A stretch of DNA of 64,000 bases from UBA8389 sp964472175 (GCA_964472175.1 CAYYJF010000001.1:1-64000), one strand, 5' to 3'; counted from the stretch's first letter, positions 43,133-52,722 are shown. The notes: generated by a model from the letters alone, not told the origin. Numbers and translations are program-made.

Positions 43133-44278
43133 ATGAAAATTGTAGCTGACAATAGAATTCCATACTTAAAAGGCCTTCTTGAGCCATATGCCGACGTTCA
43201 ATATTTGCCGGGCAAGGACATTTGCAACAAAGATTTAATCGATGCGGATGCCCTTTTGATTCGATCCAGAACCAAATGCGACAGGGCTTTGCTTGAAGGA
43301 ACAAATGTCAAATTTATTGGAACCGCTGCCATTGGTTTTGATCATATTGATACAGATTATTGTGAAGTAAAAAACATCAAGTGGGTCAATGCCCCTGGGT
43401 GCAACTCAAAGGCCGTTGCGCAATACGTTATTTCAAGCATTTTGCAGTTTGCACGAAAATACGACTTTAACCCTCGTGAAAAAACCATTGGGATTATCGG
43501 AGTCGGCCAAGTCGGCCAAAAAGTAGAGCGGTTTTGTCGTTTATTGGGGATGAATGTGCTGTTAAATGATCCTCCGAGAGCCAGAAACGAAGGTGAAAAA
43601 AATTTCGTATCCCTAGATCGAATCCTTTCCGAAAGCGATATGATTACATTCCATCCCGTACTCGAAAAAGAGGGTCCGGACAAAACCTGGCACATGGCCG
43701 ATTCGGCATTTTTTGAGAAATTAAAGAAACCCATTTTTTTAATCAACACTTCAAGAGGAGCCATTGTTGACACCCAGGCATTAAATACAGCGCTTTCGAA
43801 TCAAACCGTGATTGATGCTGCTTTGGATTGTTGGGAAAATGAACCGGATATTGACCTGGAATTGCTACAACAGATTCTGATAGGAACGCCTCACATTTCG
43901 GGATATTCTTCAGACGGTAAAGCAAATGGAACCAGAATCGTCGTGGAACAGCTGAATCAATTTCTGGAACTTGGCATTCCTAAAATTGAATTAAAGTTGC
44001 CCAATCCTGAAGAGCCTGTTTTAAAAATTCATAAAAACACGCCAAAAAAAGTTGAAATGGCTTTATTGTATGCGTATGACCCCATTGTTGACACGAACGA
44101 GCTGAAAAAGAACCCCCTAAATTTTGAAGAGATTCGCTCCAACTATGTATTCAGAAGAGAATACAAAGCATTTAAAATCATGTGTCGTAACGAATCTGAT
44201 TCTGAAATTTTACGTGCTTTCGGATTTCAGATTCCGCAAAGAAATGAAATTGCGCATATCGACGACTACCGTGAATAG
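43133..44278 (+). CDS. pdxB: 4-phosphoerythronate dehydrogenase
   Basis: D-isomer-specific 2-hydroxyacid dehydrogenase of 381 residues, oxidising 4-phosphoerythronate in the DXP-dependent route to pyridoxal phosphate. MKIVADNRIPYLKGLLEPY is the distinctive PdxB N-terminus. The NAD site is TIGIIGVGQVGQKVERF near residue 120. LINTSRGAIVDTQAL near residue 203 and the PHISGYSSDGKANGT segment hold the catalytic Arg and His region. The ~100-residue C-terminal extension is the usual PdxB dimerisation part. I chose the ATG after the promoter. It overlaps convergent purN by 13 bases. Confidence 0.92.
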   Translation: MKIVADNRIPYLKGLLEPYADVQYLPGKDICNKDLIDADALLIRSRTKCDRALLEGTNVKFIGTAAIGFDHIDTDYCEVKNIKWVNAPGCNSKAVAQYVISSILQFARKYDFNPREKTIGIIGVGQVGQKVERFCRLLGMNVLLNDPPRARNEGEKNFVSLDRILSESDMITFHPVLEKEGPDKTWHMADSAFFEKLKKPIFLINTSRGAIVDTQALNTALSNQTVIDAALDCWENEPDIDLELLQQILIGTPHISGYSSDGKANGTRIVVEQLNQFLELGIPKIELKLPNPEEPVLKIHKNTPKKVEMALLYAYDPIVDTNELKKNPLNFEEIRSNYVFRREYKAFKIMCRNESDSEILRAFGFQIPQRNEIAHIDDYRE

Positions 44279-44859
44279 GCCTCAAATTCTTTCGCCAAAA
44301 TCAGTTCAATAACCTTAGGAAAGTGCTTGTATTCCAACGCATGAACCTTATTAGCCACTTCTTCAGAAGTATCCGTTGACTCAACAGGGCACGTTGCTTG
44401 AAAAACCACCTGACCCTCGTCATAATTTTCATTGACGTAATGGATGGTAATGCCTGTTTGTTTCTCGCCAGCATCGACAACAGCCTGATGAACCCGATCT
44501 CCATACATTCCTTTTCCTCCGAATTTTGGCAACAATGCCGGATGAATGTTTACAATTTTATTGGGAAAAGCCTGTACCAATTTTGCAGGAATCAATAATA
44601 AAAAACCAGCCAAAACGATGAAATCAATCCGATACTCATTCAATAAAGACAGGACTTCATCGGATTCTTTAAAAACAGCCGCTTGCAAGGTTTTAGACAC
44701 AACACCCATTTTTATAGCCCGTTGATGAACAAAAGCCTGACTTTTATCAGAAAGAATCAACGCAATTTCGACTTTGTCATTGCCAGAAAAATAGTGATAA
44801 ATATTTTCTGCATTGGAGCCTGAACCTGAAGCAAAAATGGCCAATCGGATGGGATTCAT
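44266..44859 (-). CDS. purN: phosphoribosylglycinamide formyltransferase
   Basis: Transfers a formyl group from 10-formyl-THF to GAR in purine synthesis. About 197 residues from the ATG at 44859. MNPIRLAIFASGSGSNAENI is the standard N-terminus; an upstream frame extension is not conserved. The catalytic region reads VNIHPALLPKFGGKGMYG (Asn-His motif near residue 105), and the later HYVNENYDEGQVVFQ has the catalytic Asp. Its 3' end overlaps pdxB on the other strand. Confidence 0.94.
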   Translation of the reverse strand: MNPIRLAIFASGSGSNAENIYHYFSGNDKVEIALILSDKSQAFVHQRAIKMGVVSKTLQAAVFKESDEVLSLLNEYRIDFIVLAGFLLLIPAKLVQAFPNKIVNIHPALLPKFGGKGMYGDRVHQAVVDAGEKQTGITIHYVNENYDEGQVVFQATCPVESTDTSEEVANKVHALEYKHFPKVIELILAKEFEAYSR

Positions 44860-44947
44860 TGAATTGTTTTTTATTGTTAAGTATTGCACACAGTAATTAA
44901 AGTTGTGCAAAAAAAAGCATTTTTCGAGTTCAACCGTGATTAAAATC

Positions 44948-44955
44948 CAAAAATA
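44948..44955 (-). promoter_or_regulatory. candidate purN promoter -7 element
   Basis: TATTTTTG on the minus strand fits TAnnTTTG. A second match, TAATTTTG, lies at 44974-44981. I cannot tell which is used. On the plus strand TTTCTTTG at 44961-44968 is a near match that could serve acpP. Confidence 0.4.
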
Positions 44956-45018
44956 TTTTGTTTCTTTGCACCGCAAAATTACGAATAAGAATTTTTATTA
45001 ACCTAAAAAATGACCGTT

Positions 45019-45255
45019 ATGTCTGACGTAGCTGCAAAAGTAAAAGCCATCATCGTTGACAAGTTGGGAGTAGAAGAAACCGAAGTTACCCCTGAAGCAA
45101 GTTTCACAAACGACTTGGGTGCAGATTCCCTCGACACCGTTGAATTGATCATGGAATTCGAAAAAGAATTTGGAATTTCTATTCCAGATGACAAAGCAGA
45201 AAAGATCACTACTGTCGGTGAAGCTATCGCACACATTGAAGCAACTGCCAAATAA
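45019..45255 (+). CDS. acpP: acyl carrier protein
   Basis: Carries growing fatty acids on a 4'-phosphopantetheine arm. 78 residues from the ATG at 45019 (MSDVAAKVKAIIVDKLG), with an ATG three codons upstream as alternative. The arm attaches to Ser37 in LGADSLDTVELIMEFE, a perfect family motif. The protein is acidic overall and lies 18 bases before fabF, the usual acpP-fabF-rnc order of Bacteroidota. Confidence 0.97.
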   Translation: MSDVAAKVKAIIVDKLGVEETEVTPEASFTNDLGADSLDTVELIMEFEKEFGISIPDDKAEKITTVGEAIAHIEATAK

Positions 45256-45273
45256 ATAAGGCAATTCAATCGT

Positions 45274-46539
45274 ATGGAATTAAAAAGAGTTGTCGTAACA
45301 GGTCTTGGTGCCATTACACCCTTAGGTAACAATGTCAATGATACATGGGCATCATTGCTTAAGGGCGTAAGTGGAGCCGGACCTATTACGCGCTTTGACA
45401 CGTCAAAGTACAAAACAAAATTTGCTTGCGAAGTTAAGAACCTTGATTTATCTGTCTATTTTGACCGGAAGGAAGCCCGTAAATACGATCCTTTTGCTCA
45501 ATTTGCAGTGATTGCCGCAAAAGAAGCCATTTCAGATGCAGCAATTGATACTGAAAAAGAAGATTTAGATCGTATTGGCGTCATTTGGGGTGCCGGTATT
45601 GGTGGAATCGATACTTTTGAACAAGAAGTTCTTGAATTTGCAAAGGGAGATGGTTCTCCAAGATTCAATCCATTCTTCATTCCAAAAATGATTGCAGATT
45701 TATCTGCTGGTCATATTTCAATGATGTATGGATTCAGAGGACCAAACTTCTGTACAGTATCAGCCTGTGCTTCATCCTCTAACGCCATTGCGGATGCATT
45801 CAATTATATCCGTCTTGGTAAAGCAAATATGTTCGTTTGTGGAGGTTCGGAAGCTGCAATTACGCAGGCCGGTGTTGGTGGATTTAACTCCATGCACGCC
45901 CTTTCAACCAGAAATGAAGACTATGCAACCGCATCGCGACCTTTTTCTAAGAGTCGGGATGGATTTGTGATGGCAGAAGGTGGCGCATGCTTGATCCTTG
46001 AAGAACTTGAACACGCATTGGCACGTGGCGCAAAAATTTACGCAGAAGTTGCTGGTGTTGGTTTATCCGCAGATGCACACCACATGACAGCACCACATCC
46101 TGAAGGATTGGGCGCGATGTTGGTCATGAAAAATGCACTTGAAGATGCCGAATTAAAACCCGAAGAAATTGATTATATCAACGTACACGGCACATCGACA
46201 CCTCTGGGTGATATTGCAGAAACCAAAGCCATTAAAGCTGTATTTGGCGAGCACGCTTACAAATTAAATATCAGCTCAACCAAGTCTCAGACCGGTCACC
46301 TCTTAGGTGCAGCTGGAGCCATTGAGGCCATGGTTGCTGTATTGTCTGTTCAACAGAACATTATTCCTCCAACCATTAATTTCCAGGCAGGAGATGAAGA
46401 CCCTGAAATTGATTACAACCTCAATTTCACCTTCAATACTGCTTGCAAACGCGAAGTAAGGGCAGCCTTGTCCAATACTTTTGGTTTTGGCGGTCACAAT
46501 GCAAGTGTCATCGTTAAGAAATGGAAGCCAAACGCTTGA
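45274..46539 (+). CDS. fabF: 3-oxoacyl-ACP synthase II
   Basis: Condensing enzyme elongating acyl-ACP with malonyl-ACP. It is 421 residues. The Cys-His-His triad is in VSACASSSNAI near residue 166, VHGTSTPLGD near residue 308 and SSTKSQTGHLLGAAG near residue 345. VTGLGAITPLGN opens the protein as in other KAS II enzymes. It sits between acpP and rnc; its 3' end overlaps the rnc start by 19 bases, so the three genes form one transcription unit. Confidence 0.97.
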   Translation: MELKRVVVTGLGAITPLGNNVNDTWASLLKGVSGAGPITRFDTSKYKTKFACEVKNLDLSVYFDRKEARKYDPFAQFAVIAAKEAISDAAIDTEKEDLDRIGVIWGAGIGGIDTFEQEVLEFAKGDGSPRFNPFFIPKMIADLSAGHISMMYGFRGPNFCTVSACASSSNAIADAFNYIRLGKANMFVCGGSEAAITQAGVGGFNSMHALSTRNEDYATASRPFSKSRDGFVMAEGGACLILEELEHALARGAKIYAEVAGVGLSADAHHMTAPHPEGLGAMLVMKNALEDAELKPEEIDYINVHGTSTPLGDIAETKAIKAVFGEHAYKLNISSTKSQTGHLLGAAGAIEAMVAVLSVQQNIIPPTINFQAGDEDPEIDYNLNFTFNTACKREVRAALSNTFGFGGHNASVIVKKWKPNA

Positions 46540-47294
46540 TTTCAAAATCACTAAATAAAATAAGGCTCCGCACTGTCAAACAGAGGGAGCCTTATTTGTT
46601 GTTTAAAAACATATTGGGCTTTACCCCCAAAGATACAAGCCTGTATGAAATGGCATTGCGTCATCGATCGGCATCCTTAAAAGCCCCTGGAGGTGAACGG
46701 ATCAACAATGAAAGACTGGAGTTCTTGGGAGATTCGGTATTGAACGTTGTGGTCACCGATTATTTGTATCAAATGTTTCCCAATCTGGATGAAGATTTTT
46801 TAACCCGCACACGCTCAAAAATTGTTCAGAGAAAGACATTGAATCGCATTGCACTGCAATTGGGACTAGATAAGATGTTGCTCTCAACCGCATTTTCACA
46901 AGATGTCAACCATGTCTCGGTCTATGGGAATGCATTCGAAGCATTGATTGGAGCCATTTATTTGGATAAAGGCTATGCGAAGTGTAAACACTTTTTGGAA
47001 CATTCCATCATCGAAAAATATATTGACATCCAAAAAATAGCTAAAACAGAACAAAATTTCAAATCCTTACTGTTGGAGTATTGCCAACAACAAAAAATTG
47101 AAATAGAGTTCAAGACTGAAGAAAGAGATGTTTCGACAGATAAATCAGAACGCTTTATCTCGCAAATTTTCATCAACCAAGAGATGAAGGGAGAAGGTTT
47201 CGGGATGTCAAAAAAAGAAGCCCAACAAAAGGCTTCAAAATTGACCTTGATACAGTTCAATCAAATTCAGGAAGGGCAAACCTCAAAACTATAA
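46521..47294 (+). CDS. rnc: ribonuclease III
   Basis: Double-strand-specific endoribonuclease for rRNA and mRNA processing, 257 residues. The signature ERLEFLGDSVLNVV near residue 64 holds the first catalytic acidic cluster, and NAFEALIGAIYLDKGY near residue 138 the second. A C-terminal dsRNA-binding domain (about residues 178-250) has KGEGFGMSKKEAQQKASK near its end. The ATG at 46521 lies within fabF; a shorter start is possible since residues 1-24 are not conserved. Confidence 0.94.
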   Translation: MEAKRLISKSLNKIRLRTVKQREPYLLFKNILGFTPKDTSLYEMALRHRSASLKAPGGERINNERLEFLGDSVLNVVVTDYLYQMFPNLDEDFLTRTRSKIVQRKTLNRIALQLGLDKMLLSTAFSQDVNHVSVYGNAFEALIGAIYLDKGYAKCKHFLEHSIIEKYIDIQKIAKTEQNFKSLLLEYCQQQKIEIEFKTEERDVSTDKSERFISQIFINQEMKGEGFGMSKKEAQQKASKLTLIQFNQIQEGQTSKL

Positions 47295-47344
47295 CAATCA
47301 CAAACTTTTTTCTATAAGTTATGTGTGAGGTGCTTTAAAATAAC

Positions 47345-47352
47345 TATTTTTG
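47345..47352 (+). promoter_or_regulatory. promoter -7 element of the GH3-like gene
   Basis: TATTTTTG matches TAnnTTTG, 26 bases before the ATG at 47379. It supports the shorter start and suggests the gene is expressed rather than silent. Confidence 0.5.
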
Positions 47353-47378
47353 AGTTTATTATAAACAAGATTTTCAAA

Positions 47379-48425
47379 ATGGATTTCATTTCAGGTTTAT
47401 ACAATCTGTATTTAAAAGATCGATTCAAAGAAATTCAGAACTATGCAACTGAAGCATCTGACATTCAGAGCGAACAGCTGTCAAATTTGTTGTTGGAAGC
47501 CTCCGAAACCGAAATGGGAAAACGTTTTAATTTCAAAACCATTTACAGTTATCAGGAATTCCGTGAACGCTTGCCCATTCAAAGAATTTCTGATTTGTCG
47601 AATGACATCAATCGCATGGCAAGTGGAGCCTCCAATATTGTATGGCCAGGAGCACCGATTGCCATCATGGATTCAATAAACAACATAAAAATTCCATTGT
47701 TCCATCAAGCCATCATTGAAATTTTTCAAAAAGGCATAGGAGATAGTTATGCCATCCACATGCAATCACATCCGGACTGCAAATTACTCGATGGTTTCTC
47801 TGTAAATGTAGGGAACGGTGAAAGAAGCCCTTTCCTGAATGAATTATACTCCATATTGAGGGAAAACGAACCCTTTTTGTCCAACCTATTAAACTTACCC
47901 AAACGTGTTGGGAAAGACAAAGACGGGAACCCCTCCATTGAATTGGTTCTTCAAGAGTGTTTGGGGCAAAAAGTGACCAGTTTTAGAGGAACACCTCAAA
48001 GATTGAATGCAGTCCTGAGCAAAGGGCTGCACAAAACAGGAAATTCCAATATTCAGACACTTTGGCCAGACGCAGAAATTTTGTTCGAACGAAATATTTT
48101 GAACCATGTTGAAATCGCCGAACAAAAACAATTGATCCCTGATAACATTCAATATCAATTCTCCTATTTGTCACCGGAAGGTTTTTTTGGCATTCAGGAC
48201 GGTATTGAAGACGAATCCCTCTTGCTCATGTTGGATTTAAGCACATTTTATGAATTTATCCCCATCGATGGTGATTCTTCGGACATCATTCCATTGGAAG
48301 ACATCACCATCGATCAAGTATATACGCTTGTCATTACGAATTGTAACGGCCTTTGGAGATGCTGCTCAGAAGGGCCAAAAATCAAATTCGTTGCAACCAA
48401 TCCGTTTAGATTTATTTTAATATAA
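47379..48425 (+). CDS. shortened GH3-like protein lacking the ATP motif
   Basis: 348 residues resembling the N-terminal domain of bacterial GH3 (auxin-responsive GH3-type acyl-adenylate/amidosynthetase) proteins, which are normally about 500 residues. Matching stretches are the ETEMGKRFNF opening, FRERLPIQRISDL, NIVWPG, FRGTPQRL, and the strong LSPEGFFGIQDGIEDESLLL block followed by FYEFIPID. Motif I (SSGTTxxxxK) that should follow NIVWPG is replaced by MDSINNIKIPLF. The third nucleotide motif (YRxGD) reads WRCCSEGP. The protein stops at NPFRFILI, where the C-terminal domain should begin. It is probably not an adenylating enzyme. It lies 8 bases before cysS and likely shares its transcript. 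Confidence 0.72.
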   Translation: MDFISGLYNLYLKDRFKEIQNYATEASDIQSEQLSNLLLEASETEMGKRFNFKTIYSYQEFRERLPIQRISDLSNDINRMASGASNIVWPGAPIAIMDSINNIKIPLFHQAIIEIFQKGIGDSYAIHMQSHPDCKLLDGFSVNVGNGERSPFLNELYSILRENEPFLSNLLNLPKRVGKDKDGNPSIELVLQECLGQKVTSFRGTPQRLNAVLSKGLHKTGNSNIQTLWPDAEILFERNILNHVEIAEQKQLIPDNIQYQFSYLSPEGFFGIQDGIEDESLLLMLDLSTFYEFIPIDGDSSDIIPLEDITIDQVYTLVITNCNGLWRCCSEGPKIKFVATNPFRFILI

Positions 48426-48433
48426 CAGAATTC

Positions 48434-49909
48434 ATGACTCAAGATTTATTTCTTTACAATACCCTTCACCGTAAAAAAGAAGTTTTCAAATCCATTTTAC
48501 CGGGTAAAGTAGGATTGTATGTATGTGGCCCTACCGTTTATGGAGATGCCCATTTAGGACATGCAAGGCCAGCCATTACCTTCGATTTACTTTTTAGATA
48601 TTTGAAACACCTGGGATATCAGGTTCGGTATGTCAGGAACATCACAGATGTTGGTCATTTGGAAAACGATGCCGACTCTGGAGAAGATAAAATTGCAAAA
48701 AAAGCCCGCTTGGAACAAATTGAGCCCATGGAGGTTGTTCAATACTATTTGTTACGCTACCACAAGCATATGGAAGCATTGAACATATTGCCTCCAAGCA
48801 TTGAGCCCCATGCATCCGGACACATTGTTGAGCAAATAGAATTCGTGAAAAAGATACTTGAAAACGGTTGGGCATATATTCAAAATGGCTCTGTGTATTT
48901 TGATGTCGAAAAGTACAATCAAAAACACCCTTACGGAAAATTGTCCGGAAGAAATATTGAGGAATTGCTTAGCACTACTCGTGAATTAGACGGTCAATCT
49001 GAGAAAAAGAATTCTTTCGACTTCGCTTTATGGAAAAAAGCATCGGCCGAACACATTATGAGATGGCCCTCACCTTGGAGTGATGGTTTTCCAGGATGGC
49101 ATTTAGAATGCTCTGCCATGGGAACAAAATATTTGGGTGAAGAGTTTGACATTCACGGAGGCGGAATGGATTTGTTGTTTCCACACCATGAATGTGAAAT
49201 TGCACAGTCTGTTGGCGCATTGGGTCATGAAACGGTTCATTATTGGATGCACAACAATATGATTACCATCAATGGGCAAAAGATGGGAAAATCTCTTGGA
49301 AATTTCATCACACTGGAATCCTTTTTTGAGGGTAGCCACGAACTGCTCGAGAAGTCATATCATCCCATGACCATTCGATTTTTCATCTTACAAGCCCACT
49401 ATCGCAGTACGGTAGATTTTAGCAATGAAGCCCTGCAGGCATCCGAAAAAGGATTGGCAAGATTGTTTGAAGCCTATCACAGACTCCAAAAGATTCAGGC
49501 TTCTTCCGGATCCTCGGTTTCTTTTGACGGCTTAAGAGAAAAATGTCATGAAGCAATGAGTGATGATTTGAATACGCCCATTGTCATTTCGCACCTGTTT
49601 GAAGCCTGCAAGAACATCAATTTGATTTCTGACGGAAAAGCCACAATATCTCAAGCAGATCTAAAGGAGCTCAAAGAAGTATTTTCTCTATTCTTGTTTG
49701 AAATTTTGGGTCTCTCAGACGCTCAAAGCAGCACGGGCACAACCGAAGCGGGTTTTACTGGTGCCATCGATTTGTTAATGAAACTAAGGATGGAAGCCAA
49801 GCAAAACAAAGACTGGAATACCTCCGACAGAATTCGCAATGAATTAACTGCTTTGGGATTTGAAATCAAGGATACCAAAGACGGTTATGAATGGAAGATT
49901 GCAAAATAG
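48434..49909 (+). CDS. cysS: cysteinyl-tRNA synthetase
   Basis: Class I synthetase charging tRNA-Cys, 491 residues. VGLYVCGPTVYGDAHLGHAR contains the zinc-ligand cysteine and the HIGH-type motif. GWHLECSAMG and the HHECEIAQS segment give the remaining zinc ligands. KMGKSLGNF near residue 285 is the KMSKS loop. DALR-domain residues follow, and NKDWNTSDRIRNEL is near the end. Only 8 bases separate it from the GH3-like gene; no obvious promoter of its own. Confidence 0.96.
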   Translation: MTQDLFLYNTLHRKKEVFKSILPGKVGLYVCGPTVYGDAHLGHARPAITFDLLFRYLKHLGYQVRYVRNITDVGHLENDADSGEDKIAKKARLEQIEPMEVVQYYLLRYHKHMEALNILPPSIEPHASGHIVEQIEFVKKILENGWAYIQNGSVYFDVEKYNQKHPYGKLSGRNIEELLSTTRELDGQSEKKNSFDFALWKKASAEHIMRWPSPWSDGFPGWHLECSAMGTKYLGEEFDIHGGGMDLLFPHHECEIAQSVGALGHETVHYWMHNNMITINGQKMGKSLGNFITLESFFEGSHELLEKSYHPMTIRFFILQAHYRSTVDFSNEALQASEKGLARLFEAYHRLQKIQASSGSSVSFDGLREKCHEAMSDDLNTPIVISHLFEACKNINLISDGKATISQADLKELKEVFSLFLFEILGLSDAQSSTGTTEAGFTGAIDLLMKLRMEAKQNKDWNTSDRIRNELTALGFEIKDTKDGYEWKIAK

Positions 49910-49911
49910 CC

Positions 49912-50742
49912 TTAATTTTTTGTAGGCTTTTGCATCGGGAATAAGGTTTTTTCTGCGTTATTCAGGATGGCTTTGACTGAGCCAACCCGAATAGGAGATT
50001 CCACCATTAAGGGGATGTGATTGTTGTCATCTGAAATCCAAAGTTTTAGCACATCCCCACGCTTAAAGACCGTTCCTTCAACCAACGAAATGGTCAATGC
50101 GTGGGCTTTATAATAGCCTATTTTGTGTAGTTTCACCTTTTCACGGCCTTTATAGGTGATAAAAATCTTATATTCCCCATCGTCCAAACGCACGGGAATC
50201 TCAACCTTTTTACCTGGTTTATACAATTCTGAATTGGCCAAACACCGCAATCTGTACAAACTCGTCACAATATCAAACCCACAATTTTCGGTTTTGGAGA
50301 CCACCACGGGTTTCCACTCTTTTTTTCTGTATAATTTGGTGGAGATGCGCCAAAAATTGCCTTCTTTATTAAATTGATACTCGTCAATACCATGCCAATT
50401 GTCTTCATGTGTGAATTTATAGGAACGGATGGGATTTAAGGTTTGACTATCAACATAAGACACCAAAGTGTCTCTGACTCTAAAAAAGGAATCAAAGGAT
50501 TTATAGGTTTTGCCATCGGCAGTAAGCTTCAAAGCCGGTTTGCGATTATACGTCACGGCATTTACGTTAAACTGGCATGTACCAGCCTGAATCCAGACAA
50601 AGCTAACGTTGTAGAAAAGTTGATACTCTAAACGTTCACCGGGCTTAAAAACAACGTTCTCAACATTGCATACGGCACCTGATCCAACGAAGAACAAGGA
50701 TTGAAGCATCAATATACCCGAAAAAAGGACAATCTTTTTCAT
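49912..50742 (-). CDS. DUF3108 family exported protein
   Basis: 276 residues with an N-terminal signal peptide (MKKIVLFSGILMLQSLFFVG). The body fits DUF3108, a beta-rich periplasmic family of unknown function. Typical stretches are FKPGERLEYQLFYNVSFVWI near the start, then YKSFDSFFRVRDTLVSYVD, and LWISDDNNHIPLMVESPIRVG near the C-terminus. It overlaps the Ig-like lipoprotein gene by 4 bases, so the pair likely works together at the outer membrane or periplasm. Confidence 0.85.
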   Translation of the reverse strand: MKKIVLFSGILMLQSLFFVGSGAVCNVENVVFKPGERLEYQLFYNVSFVWIQAGTCQFNVNAVTYNRKPALKLTADGKTYKSFDSFFRVRDTLVSYVDSQTLNPIRSYKFTHEDNWHGIDEYQFNKEGNFWRISTKLYRKKEWKPVVVSKTENCGFDIVTSLYRLRCLANSELYKPGKKVEIPVRLDDGEYKIFITYKGREKVKLHKIGYYKAHALTISLVEGTVFKRGDVLKLWISDDNNHIPLMVESPIRVGSVKAILNNAEKTLFPMQKPTKN

Positions 50743-52580
50743 TTTGAAATTTTTGTCTTTGGAATTAATTCTTTTGGCTTTTGCATCAATATGGGCAATT
50801 CATTCACATCCCATACTTCTTCGACATCCCAATTCTCCCTTAGTTTAATGGACCTGGAATTATAAAACACCGATTCCGGCTGCCTGCTTTGTTCAAAAGC
50901 TCCCGGATCCCACTTCCCATTATTATTTTTATCTCGAATGGCACGCATATAGTATACGCCTGGCAATAAATACTTGAAATCAGCAGTGGCATTGACCAAT
51001 GGGAGGCGACGCACAACCTCATCCGACTTATTGAGCAACTCTACAAACCCATGGTCGTTCAAACCCTCTACAAACACTGTCAATCTCGAGTAATCACTTT
51101 CTGATTTTACTCTAAATGAAAGAGAAAGTGAATCATTGATCGCATCATACAAGCCCCGGATTTTACCTGAATCAATTTTAATTTTATACTCCTTCCCGAA
51201 ATCCCAGGTGGCATCGACATAGTATCTGCGAATTCGCACAGAATCCCGATTAATTTTAAAAGTGCATTTTTGCCAAGTGGTATCCTTTTTGACCATCAGG
51301 TGCCATGCATCAAGAGCCAGATCCTGAACCGGTTCAGAAAATTCAATAAAAGGCCTCGAGAAAATATCCATCGTGTAAGGAATTTTCACATTCATCGAGA
51401 GTCTATTGACGACCACTGGTTTTGCTTTCTCTTCTTCTTCCTTTTTGTTGGTGGACTCAGATGGCTCTTTCTGTTGTTTTCTCAAGGGTCTGGAAAAGAA
51501 ATTCAATGTATCTGTTTTCCAAACCAGTTGATTGAGGGTATCTGTCATCTGATATTCCATTTGCAAATACAGAGAATCTGTTTGAACCAACATGGTATCG
51601 CTAATCCAATAAGTCAAGGTATCGTTTGTTGGGCTTTTATCCAATTCATACCAGGGGTCCTGATGTTGATTGAGTAAGGTGACTTTTGGCATTGACTGAA
51701 CAGGGGCTGCAAAAAACAATTGAATCCGGTTTCTTGAAACCCGCTCTTTCTTCTTGAGATATTGTTGTTGAAATGCTTCTTGATAATAATTCAAAACGAC
51801 ATCGTTTGGGAAAAAGCATGTCATGTTCTTTAAAATAATCGTATCAACGGTGATACTGTCTTTCCATATGGTATCGGCTTTGGTACAAAGTTCTGTTCTG
51901 GGGAAAAAAACGGAATCGTTAAAAGCGATTGGTTCACCTGGTTGATCAAACATATAATCTCTGTTTTTATCCCCTAAAGCAAAAATTTTAAAGGGTACCT
52001 GCGGCAACCCTTTGACCACAAATGCTCCGTCCGAGCCACTTCTGGTAATTTGACCAAACGGTTTGTTTTTGAAAACCAAGCTTTCGTTTCCTTCATGGGT
52101 TCCAATCAGAATTCCGGATAATGGATTTAAATTAGAGGCATCAATCACCGTTCCGGAGATTCTAAAACTATCCAAAACACTTCCGGTAGAGAAATTTAAA
52201 GCATAGTCCCCAAATTTATTCCCCTCATTGTAATCAACGATCGCATCGGTGAAATCAATCGTATACGTTTGATTCGGCTCCAATGTATCATTTAAAATGA
52301 CCACAATTTTGTTCCCAATCGATTTTGCTTCGGGGGGAATTTTTTGAGGGGGAGACACCAGAACCTTTTCTGAAGGCGACTTCAAAGAAACCAGTTCATT
52401 AAACTTGATTTCAATGCGATTTTGTGAAACATTGAGCGCATTCTCAATCGGGGAAGATATTTCCAGCCGGGGGGGTGTGATATCTTTCGGTCCACCGGAA
52501 GGCGAACCGACACTGGCACAAGAAATCACAAACAAAACAAAAAAAACAAATGTCGCAAACCGAAAATAAACTTCCTTCAT
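50739..52580 (-). CDS. Ig-like domain (SbsA type) lipoprotein
   Basis: 613 residues. The lipoprotein signal peptide ends in the lipobox VISC, with Cys about 21 residues in, then SVGSPSGGPKDITPPRLEIS, a widely shared Bacteroidota opening. Residues ~35-135 form a Big_5/SbsA Ig-like domain (NVSQNRIEIKFNELVSL, NQTYTIDFTDAIVDYNEGN). A prealbumin-like region (FRISGTVIDASNLNPLSGIL) follows, and then further beta-rich segments, including a KKEEEEKAK linker near residue 380. Likely an outer-membrane lipoprotein of unknown function. It heads a two-gene operon with DUF3108. Confidence 0.85.
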   Translation of the reverse strand: MKEVYFRFATFVFFVLFVISCASVGSPSGGPKDITPPRLEISSPIENALNVSQNRIEIKFNELVSLKSPSEKVLVSPPQKIPPEAKSIGNKIVVILNDTLEPNQTYTIDFTDAIVDYNEGNKFGDYALNFSTGSVLDSFRISGTVIDASNLNPLSGILIGTHEGNESLVFKNKPFGQITRSGSDGAFVVKGLPQVPFKIFALGDKNRDYMFDQPGEPIAFNDSVFFPRTELCTKADTIWKDSITVDTIILKNMTCFFPNDVVLNYYQEAFQQQYLKKKERVSRNRIQLFFAAPVQSMPKVTLLNQHQDPWYELDKSPTNDTLTYWISDTMLVQTDSLYLQMEYQMTDTLNQLVWKTDTLNFFSRPLRKQQKEPSESTNKKEEEEKAKPVVVNRLSMNVKIPYTMDIFSRPFIEFSEPVQDLALDAWHLMVKKDTTWQKCTFKINRDSVRIRRYYVDATWDFGKEYKIKIDSGKIRGLYDAINDSLSLSFRVKSESDYSRLTVFVEGLNDHGFVELLNKSDEVVRRLPLVNATADFKYLLPGVYYMRAIRDKNNNGKWDPGAFEQSRQPESVFYNSRSIKLRENWDVEEVWDVNELPILMQKPKELIPKTKISK

Positions 52581-52628
52581 TCAATATCCTTTGAAAGACA
52601 ACAGACAATAAGACTTATATCTCTTTTG

Positions 52629-52655
52629 CAAAGGTACTAGAAATTCGTTTCTCAA
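52629..52655 (-). promoter_or_regulatory. promoter of the Ig-like lipoprotein operon
   Basis: On the minus strand TACCTTTG (52636-52629) matches TAnnTTTG, and a TTG (52655-52653) lies 16 bases upstream. The leader to the start at 52580 is about 45 bases. Confidence 0.55.
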
Positions 52656-52722
52656 ATGGTTGAACTTGTTAATTTTTAACACAACAAACAATTTGTTAAG
52701 GGCACAAACCTATTTTTTTGCA

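Noticed and set aside
47379..48433. Frameshift truncating the GH3-like gene
   Set aside because: cysS starts 8 bases after its stop, so no missing C-terminal domain is encoded downstream in any frame. Motif I is also absent internally, which a single frameshift would not explain.
48434..49909. Functional link between the GH3-like protein and cysteine charging
   Set aside because: The genes are adjacent, but the GH3-like protein lacks ATP-binding motifs, so an amino-acid conjugation role cannot be supported; kept only as a context note.
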